Shown here: one piece after another, positions 57,417 to 64,000 of the stretch
Position numbering within the stretch: position 1 is the first letter of the stretch
Layout of the letters: each line of letters opens with the position of its first letter
From: Euphorbia lathyris
Taxonomy: Eukaryota; Streptophyta; Magnoliopsida; Malpighiales; Euphorbiaceae
Direction: 5' to 3'
Length of the DNA stretch: 64,000 bases
Assembly: GCF_963576675.1 (NCBI RefSeq)
Contig: NC_088910.1
Coordinates: 88,604,104-88,668,103, forward strand
The notes under the pieces: generated by a model
The model's database searches: none
What the model was told of the DNA's origin: nothing
What the model saw: the letters and a program-made list of their open reading frames with translations, nothing else
Translations under genes and position numbers: made by a program

Positions 57417-57866
57417 AAATCAAAGAAAATCAAAAGACAAAAGGGGCAAGTGACTGACCTCGCTCCGAGCGGACAGAATAGTTCCCAAAAAACTACCGTG
57501 CCCTGGCTCCGATCAACCGACAACCTCGAGTGACGGGCAACTCGTCGTAACTAGGAAGAACAAGCGGCGGACGAAAACAGTTGAGAGGAAACAGTGAAAT
57601 GATTTTTCAAAATTGCAAGAAAGTGAGCCTTAATCTCCCCAACCTATCTTTATATCTATAGCAAAACGGCGTGGCATCCCAATCGAGGCAAACAGCGGCG
57701 CATGCACAGAACATTTATGACAAAACATTTAATGCTACAGCTGGACAACAACAAAAAGCAGAAGCCCTACCGTTTTTTCACCAAGAAAGCATTTAGGCGG
57801 GCCCTCCACCAAAGAGGCCGAGCATCCCAAACCCCCTACTCGCATGCAATGCTCAAGCGGCTTCTT

Positions 57867-57895
57867 CGGAGGGGGGGGGGGGAGGGGGGACTACT
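57867..57895 (+). other. G-rich polypurine tract of the Tat-type element
   Basis: Run of gggggggggg-ggagggggga before the 3' LTR start at 57896, with a short ctact between. Plausible plus-strand primer. The open frame 57702-58010 that runs over it into the LTR is not a gene. Confidence 0.6.
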
Positions 57896-58183
57896 TGATT
57901 CGGGATATGAAACACAAGGCCCAGTAAAGGTAGGGCCTAAGAAGGCCCATGCAATCACCATCATTCACTATAAGTACCCCAAGCATAGAAAAGGTAAAGG
58001 GAGAGACTGAATCGGGTATCCCCAAAGCTGTCCGAACGTTTTCCTTTATAATTCATCTCGAATAACTAACTACCTTGATCGTCGGAGTGTACGCAGGGAC
58101 CGTTCCCCGCACAGAGACGAAACCCGAAAACCACAAGGAACCAGCGGAGACCGCTCGGAACACTGTAGTTCGTTCCCTAATTA
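57896..58183 (+). repeat. 3' LTR of the Tat-type element
   Basis: 288 bp, matching 49464-49766 without the 15-bp duplication. Ends CTAATTA and is followed by the TSD caatt. Confidence 0.85.
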
Positions 58184-58188
58184 CAATT

Positions 58189-58800
58189 TAATATTGAGTA
58201 TGATTAAATTTGGACACGGATGTGATATCACAAATACATATCAAACGGAAAAGAAGTCTAATGAGAAATATGGATTTTAAATAAGGTGAAAGACACAAAA
58301 AACAATAACGTAAATAACATGGGGTAAAATAATAGATTGAAGAAGAAAGAAGGAAGAAAAACACTTCATTCTCAAAAATAAAAACTGACTAGTTTTGTTT
58401 TAGAGAGAAAGAAAATACTTTGAGAGAAACTTGATAAAAGATTGAATTATGGATATTATTTCCCCATGAGTTGGTTATACATGCATGTAACTTTCGTTAT
58501 TATTTCTCTTCGAAGAAAATTCACTTTAAATAACCATGTGGGTTGTTCCGTTAGCAAAATCAAAACTAACGATGTAAAAGTTATTGACTTGGCGGTGACA
58601 ATTTAAAAAAAAAAATTGACATTTTTTTACTTTTAAAAAAACTAGAATTCATTTAAAAAATATCTTTTCTAGATGATATAGGAAAAAAATAGCTTATATG
58701 GTACACATTTATTCAAGCTAAAACACCATTTAACACTTAAATTGGTATTTTTACAGTGATAACAAGCTCTTTACATGTACTAATTATTGGATAAATTAAA
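58189..58800. other. AT-rich spacer, nothing recognised
   Basis: No supported gene or repeat. Confidence 0.5.
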
Positions 58801-58807
58801 AAAAAAA

Positions 58808-59147
58808 CCGCCCTGTTTAGTAAAGAGCGTTTTGGGATAAAAAGAGCGGTTTTGACCAACTTTAGCGGTTTGACCACTGAAACCGCTGATTGGAGTGTTT
58901 GGTGGAGAGAGTTTTGGGATGAAAACGCTAATTTAGAGTTTTGCAATATTAAAATTAATGGACTTCTTTAACCCTACTTTTAGATTGCAAGTCCTAAAAT
59001 TAAAAAAAGAAATGACCTTATTCGTCTTTTTGCACAAACCACTATTATCAATCAGCTAATTTTTACCAAACAGGTCTACACAAACAGCTAGTCAAATCAG
59101 CTAACAGCTAACAGCTAACAGCTAACAGCTAATTCCCAAACAGGGCC
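58808..59147. mobile_element. Probable MITE with CCCTGTTT ends
   Basis: Left end gCCCTGTTTAG, right end the complement (CCAAACAGGGC). The right arm contains (AGCTAAC)n, five units at about 59098-59132, and inside the left arm are 'agcggttt' repeats. No clean TSD, so the superfamily is open (hAT or PIF/Harbinger). Confidence 0.5.
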
Positions 59148-59149
59148 AA

Positions 59150-59745
59150 CATGTGATTCACTATTTTACAAATAGGTATTTGTGATTTTTTTTTTTCAAA
59201 ACCAATGTTTATGGTTGTTGCCGTTAGCAGAATTGAAAAATTTGCCCTCCCACCATCAAATAGCGAATGTGGCACAATGTCATTTTTGAAATTTTCAACA
59301 CCATTCTGGAAGTTCTATAACCATTGAATATTTAGAATCATTCTGGAATTTCTAGTGGAAATCCAGAATCGTTATGGATTTTTAGTCTTTATGAAATTTC
59401 CGGAATTTCTTCTAGATATTCCAAAATAAAGATGTACAAAAGAAGAAGAAGAGATAAAACTGGAGAGATGAAAGAGAGAAATTTGAACAAAAACGCTTTT
59501 GTGTCACATCAATTATTTAACGGTGTGATGGTAATCAATTTTGTTAACGGTAACAACCATTTATTCTGAAGAAAAAAACTCAATTACCTCTTTATAAACT
59601 AGTATAGCCACATGATTTATTTTATTTTATTGTAATTTATCCTAAATTATAGGCTTTAGTTCTCAATTTCACAAAATTATGTGATAAAGTCTTCATAATA
59701 CACATAAAAGTTGAAAATTGCAATTTTTGGCTAAAAGTCCTTATG
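59150..59745. other. Spacer, nothing recognised
   Basis: Short repeats of 'tggaatttc/ttctggaa' (59300-59420). No gene. Confidence 0.45.
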
Positions 59746-59754
59746 AATTTCAGT

Positions 59755-60020
59755 CAATGTGGGATAAAGTAGAAGGATTTGCTACTCTTTCGATTCTATC
59801 AACTTTTGCCATGTTTTCAGGGAGCAGAATCGGGTGGCAGATCGGCTTGCTGCTGAGGGCCATGAAAGGGCTTTGGACGTCTCTATTTTCTCTTATCCTC
59901 CCGATTTCCTGTTATCTTTGCTTTCTGAAGATATTGTGGGGATTAGCTTTCCTAGACTAATCTCAGGTTAATTTGTTGTGGTGTTTGTTTTGTCTTTACT
60001 TTCTTTTTCCTTATAAAAAA
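59755..60020 (+). pseudogene. 5'-truncated L1 LINE tail
   Basis: One frame encodes ICYSFDSINF, CHVFREQNRVADRL and EDIVGISFPRLIS then stop, corresponding to the last 75 or so residues (RNase H end) of the LINE at 41131-47724. The 3' UTR 'tttgttgtggtgtttgtttt' and an A-rich end follow. Dead-on-arrival LINE copy of a sister family. The frame listed at 59718-59960 is out of phase and is not the protein. Confidence 0.75.
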
Positions 60021-60834
60021 AGATTTGGATTGATTCCAAGAGCCTATGCTTATATTCTTGATTTAGTTGGTTGAGTATTTAAAAAGAATTAATGAAATTT
60101 TTTAGATCAGTCAACATCCTAATTTAAGAAGAAATTGTAGAAAAGATATTACCCTTTTGAAAAACAATAGAAGATGGATTTGGTTATAGTTAATAAAAAA
60201 ACAGTCAAAACTGACTAACAGTGTTTAAAAAAATCAAAATTACTGTAAAAAAAGTTTTTTCTCTATTTCACTCTACTCTAATTCTCTCTCCATAATACTC
60301 ACCATAACTACCGTCTAACAAATGATCATCATGTATATCTATACCTCCAATTTAAAGTTTTATTATCATCCATGTATATCTATTGCTCATCTTTTCAAAC
60401 ATCACCATCCTAAATTTATAGCAAGTCAAGAAGCGAGAAGAGATAATGCAACACGTTAAAAACACTAAAATGATAGAAGAAAATGAATATCAATAATAAA
60501 TGGATTTCAAGAACACCTTATTCCATTTTTCTAACTAGGCGGGCACGCAACAAAATCTCAGATTGAGGAATTGTCTTATATAAAGCACTCTTTTTCTCAC
60601 CTAAAGATCCTTAAATAGAATTTCGGATCATCAGAATGATCGGATACTTAGTGGGCCTATAGAATATCAACCCTAAAATATATTTTTAGGCTGCGTTTTC
60701 AAGTATGAATAATTGATCCGACGGGTAAGTTAGTTTTGATCGTAAACTAATAAAGAGTTTCTTGTATAACTAAACTATAAGGGCTGGATCCCAATGTCTA
60801 ACGGTCTTAACCCGTAGGAATTATAAAATCCTCA
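60021..60834. other. AT-rich spacer, nothing recognised
   Basis: No open frames of note and no terminal repeats. The short string 'gatggatttggttata' (about 60172) recurs at 63901. Confidence 0.45.
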
Positions 60835-60837
60835 CTG

Positions 60838-61794
60838 TTAAAGGGATGAAACCAATACGGGGTTGCTCATGCCTTTACCGGTTTCAAAATCCGTATGGGA
60901 GGATCTATCGATGGATTTCATATTGGGGTCGCCAAGAACTCACCGGGGCATGGACTCAATCTTTGTAGTAGTGGATCGATTCTCCATAATGGCACATTTC
61001 ATTCCATGCCAGAAGATGAATAATGTCACAGCTATCGCTAAGTTATTCTTTCGAGAGGTGGTAAGGTTGCACGACGTTCCAAAAAGAATGGTGTCAGATT
61101 GAGATACAAAATTCATAAGCCATTTTTAGCGTACTTTATGGGCTCTCTTCGGCACTACTTTGAAGTTTGGTACCACTGCACATCCACAAACCGATGGGCA
61201 AACAAAGGTAGTCAAGCGTACATTGGGCAACCTCTTGAGAAGTAAGTGTATGGATAAGCCGAGAATATGGGACTTCGTGTTGGATCAAGCGGAGTTTGCT
61301 TATAATGAGGTCGTGAATTCAACCACGGGGAAATTGCCTGTTCAAAGTTGTGTATACCAAAATCTCAAACCATATTCTTGATATTGGGGATGTTCTGAAG
61401 GGAGAGAAGAATAGTATAGCAGCCCACAACCTTGCCAATAACTACCACCAAATACACTAAGAAGTGAAACAAAGCATCGAAGAGCGGAATAGTAAGCTAA
61501 AGGATTAGGTCGATGAGCATCAGAGGGACCTCCAATTCAAAGTCGGTGATGAACTAATGGTGCACCTAAGCAAGGAGAGACTTGCTAGCGCTCCGAATAG
61601 CAAGCTCAAGCCACGAAAGTATGGCCCTTACAAGGTAATTAAGAAGGTAAATGTAAATGCCTATCACATAGCCCTCCCCAATTATCTCGGTAAGATGTCG
61701 ACTTCGTTTAATATGCGTGATCATGGAAGTCGGATGGACCTATCGTATCTACGAAGGCTGAGTCACGGCCCAACTCCTTTAAAGAAGGGGGGAA
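60838..61794 (+). pseudogene. Integrase fragment of the decayed gypsy element
   Basis: [38 protein letters not shown] and, near the end, KLKPRKYGPYKVIKK match integrase core and C-terminal motifs. Stops: TGA about 61100 (in the SD-DTKF motif), a TAG in the HF-RTLW motif and several between 61380 and 61510. The catalytic Glu region QTEVVNR reads QTKVVKR, so it is also mutated at the active site. Confidence 0.8.
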
Positions 61795-62448
61795 TGATGC
61801 AGGCATCTCCAATGAAAGATCAAGGAAAGAAAAGCAAGAGACTCACATAGCGTGTGCCATTAGCCATACGACATGTGAGCAGAGAGCTGTTTGAAGAATT
61901 GTGGGAAAACAACCCACACGACGTGTCATTAGGAGGCATACAACGTGTGGACTGCTGAGAAGTTCTTAGAACTTGAGTTGCTAATTCACACAGCGTGTGC
62001 CTATTATCCACAGGGTGAAGCATGTTCGCTGATCGTTGGGAGGCCGGAGGAATCAGCCACATGGCGTGTCACTACACTCACACGCCGTATGAGAAGACTT
62101 GACCGGCAAGGAGATTAATGGGATCAATGTTGCCAGAATTGCCGCTCTCCCTTAAAATTGTTTGTCAGTCAACTATTACTGTTTTGTCATTTAGATCTAT
62201 TAACCATTATGTCACTTAGCCACCTCACCTCACCCCACCTTACCTTTATTACTTCCTTTATCTTTGTAACCCTAGTTAGGGTATTTAAGTTTTTTTATCT
62301 TTAATTTAGAGGAGGTATTTAAACCTCATTGTTTGTGAAAATATGCATCTTCTATCTTTGAGAGCAAGGTTTTCGTATCTAATATTGGGATTAATTCCTT
62401 CTAGTTTAGCTAAAGAAACATTTTGTTAGGTTACAATTAAAACAAACA
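61795..62448 (+). repeat. 3' LTR of the decayed gypsy element
   Basis: Opens TGATGCAGGCATC, homologous in layout to TGATGAGGGCATC of the first element, and ends about 62448 (aaacaaaca). The first 300 bp contain 7 copies of a CACACGGCGTGTG-like palindrome. A TATA-like 'gtatttaag' is at about 62280. Confidence 0.65.
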
Positions 62449-64000
62449 CGTTCGTGAGTAATCCGTATAATAGAATTTTTAAATTAGAATATAAAAAAAT
62501 ACTTTATTTATAAAGATAGTGATATATTAAAAATTAATTTTGATAATACGATTTAATTATAATTTTATAACCAATTGTGATAGTGATGTAAAAAAGTTTA
62601 TAACCTTTGAAATAAAAATGATTTTGGGTGATTTATTTATTATTATAGTTCTGTTGTCATGAGAAACTTGGGTAATTGCTAAAACAAATGTGAATCTATT
62701 TGCAGTCCTCGAAAAAGAGAAGAAAAGTCACATTTCCTTTTAACTTTTACTTCTTTAACTTTTTATATCAAACTTAACTTGTCAGAAATAATTTCACAAG
62801 ATTTCGTACTTGTCTGTTTTATTCATTTCATGCATATTCCCTTTCTTCCTTTATCTCCTACTACACTTCCTTCTTCTAAATAATTACTCATACTCCAAAC
62901 CCTTCTCAATATTTACTCATTATTATTCTTCTTTTATCAAATTTAAGTATCACAATAATAATTTCATACAACCTTATGGATACTTGTTGGATTGTTCACC
63001 TACGTAGCTCATATACATTTTCTATTTATAGTGGCTATTAAGGAATTCTTTATCATTCTGGAAATGTCCCCTGACGAGTCACAAAAAACACGCTAGCATT
63101 CGGTTGGTTTTGCGAGGATCAGTCTGTGACATCTTCAGGTGGTGCACTCCTCCTTATCTTATGTCCTTTTATGTAACTGCCTACATAGATCCAACAGTTG
63201 CTCTTTTCTAACCTTACGGCTGTATGGATAGATGGTAGGGATTCTCCCACATTGTCGAACGGTTTCATTCGCATCACTAAGGAATATTCTTTTCTTAGAT
63301 CGAGCGCTCACCATGGTTTCTCCGGATTTGAGGAATGACATCCACGTGTCAATGATGATCACTATTTATTCGATCAATATCTTTATTATAATGATAAATT
63401 CTACACATGGTTCGAGTTAGCTCATATTTTTATTGTATCTTGAGAGACATAACCAATGACGGATAAATTTATCTTAAGGAAACCGATATTATAAGGCCTA
63501 AAATTACCCCGCCCGACTTTCGATTCGTCTAAAGGTTTAGATAAATTCAGTAATTTCATTTGATTTCTCGTGATTTCATATTAATAATATTTTATGTTCT
63601 TTTATTATTTTATTTATGTTTCAATATCTTTTTGGATTAATATTTCTAACCATTTTAAGACATAGCTACTTATTCTCCAAAGACCATAAAGAAATACCTT
63701 CATTGAATTACTTCAACTAGTTGAATATAATACCATATTTTTGAATGAAAAATTGTGTTTGGATAGATTGGACTAAATTATAAAATATAAATAAAATTTG
63801 TTTTTGTTTATTATTTATTCAATTCTATTTTGTTTAATAGATTGTATTTTCTTATTCTAACATAGTATATTTGAATTTCGGAAAAATAGTTCAAATTGAA
63901 GATGGATTTGGTTATAAGACCATGATTATTTCAGAGGCTCCATCCCCACTTGTACCAGTGGAAAAATCTATAAACCGTGGTGAAAGGCCAACGAAAATCA
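62449..64000. other. AT-rich end of window, nothing firm
   Basis: No supported gene. At the very end 'ttatttcag' (about 63922-63932) is followed by an open frame reading SEAPSPLVPVEKSINRGERP, which may be the start of an exon that continues outside the window. 63100-63420 is less AT-rich but unrecognised. Confidence 0.3.

Larger units (their letters stand above)
49464..58183 (+). mobile_element. Tat-type Ty3/gypsy element with antisense genes
   Basis: LTRs of about 0.3 kb, TSD caatt perfect (49459-49463 and 58184-58188). The internal region has a gag N-terminal stub, then directly integrase (PR, RT and RNase H deleted), a 133-bp tandem array, and two genes on the minus strand before the polypurine tract and 3' LTR. 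The integrase style (HTPTAPFKGIITPWPF, TDNGRQF, SNRTILRGIK) and additional antisense ORFs beyond pol fit the Tat/Retand/Grande group. It is inactive on its own. A solo LTR (50488-51969) splits the integrase. Confidence 0.85.
60835..62448 (+). mobile_element. Truncated, decayed gypsy 3' end with one LTR
   Basis: Relative of the element at 2207-8664: starts inside the integrase (about position 6900 of that element) and runs through PPT aaagaaggggggaa (61781-61794) into the 3' LTR. The 5' side was lost. It is far more diverged than the first copy, with many stops, so it is an older relic of the same broad lineage. Confidence 0.8.

Noticed and set aside
57702..58010. Open frame at the end of the Tat-type element
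   Set aside because: It runs across the G-tract and into the LTR; no conserved residues.
59718..59960. 80-residue frame as a membrane protein
   Set aside because: The true LINE-derived frame in the same DNA matches ORF2 C-terminal motifs; this one is out of phase.

Overview
This window is nuclear DNA from a flowering plant, most likely a eudicot. It is AT-rich and consists almost entirely of nested transposable elements. I found no intact host gene and no rRNA, tRNA or CRISPR locus. The plant assignment rests on the families present: SIRE-type Ty1/copia, chromovirus-type and Tat-type Ty3/gypsy, an L1 LINE with a C-terminal RNase H, an Au-like SINE, a CACTA element that carries a piece of a plant SKU5-like gene, and many plant-type MITEs.

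Layout. 1-749 is a SIRE-like LTR cut by the window edge. 2016-9030 is a small hAT element (8-bp target duplication) split by a young Ty3/gypsy element (2207-8664; two 804-bp LTRs, TSD agttc). 10.6-13.5 kb holds long-inverted-repeat elements, including a 1.1-kb foldback element. 13935-15382 is a minus-strand solo SIRE LTR. 15966-32236 is a 16.3-kb SIRE-type copia element (TSD cagtc) with gag, pol and a large extra ORF. A small tandem TRIM/tRNA-like array breaks its pol, and a 4.1-kb CACTA transposon (25687-29822, TSD agt) breaks the extra ORF. The SIRE element itself split an older degenerate ORF. 34.0-40.6 kb is AT-rich DNA with four more long-TIR elements, one of them containing a tandem pair of PIF/Harbinger-like MITEs. 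41131-47724 is an almost intact L1 LINE (17-bp TSD, one nonsense codon in ORF2). 48089-48701 is a Mutator-like MITE with a SINE inside. 49464-58183 is a Tat-type gypsy element (TSD caatt). It has lost most of gag through RNase H, its integrase is split by a solo LTR (50488-51969), it carries a 133-bp tandem array, and it has spliced-looking genes on the opposite strand. 58.2-64 kb holds a MITE, a LINE tail and a decayed gypsy 3' end with one LTR.

How it fits together. Target duplications give an insertion order: hAT before gypsy; degenerate ORF before SIRE before TRIM and CACTA; Tat before solo LTR. LTR pairs differ at about 1.2% (gypsy) and 1.4% (SIRE) by my by-eye count, so much of the nest is recent. 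Many retroelement stops are single changes such as CAG to TAG or TGG to TGA, as expected from deamination of methylated cytosine.

The most notable items are the non-canonical ORFs of the retroelements: the extra sense ORF of the SIRE element, the intron-bearing antisense genes of the Tat element, and a related degenerate ORF under the SIRE insertion. Next come the gene capture by the CACTA element and the clustered CGCG palindromes in the gypsy U3.
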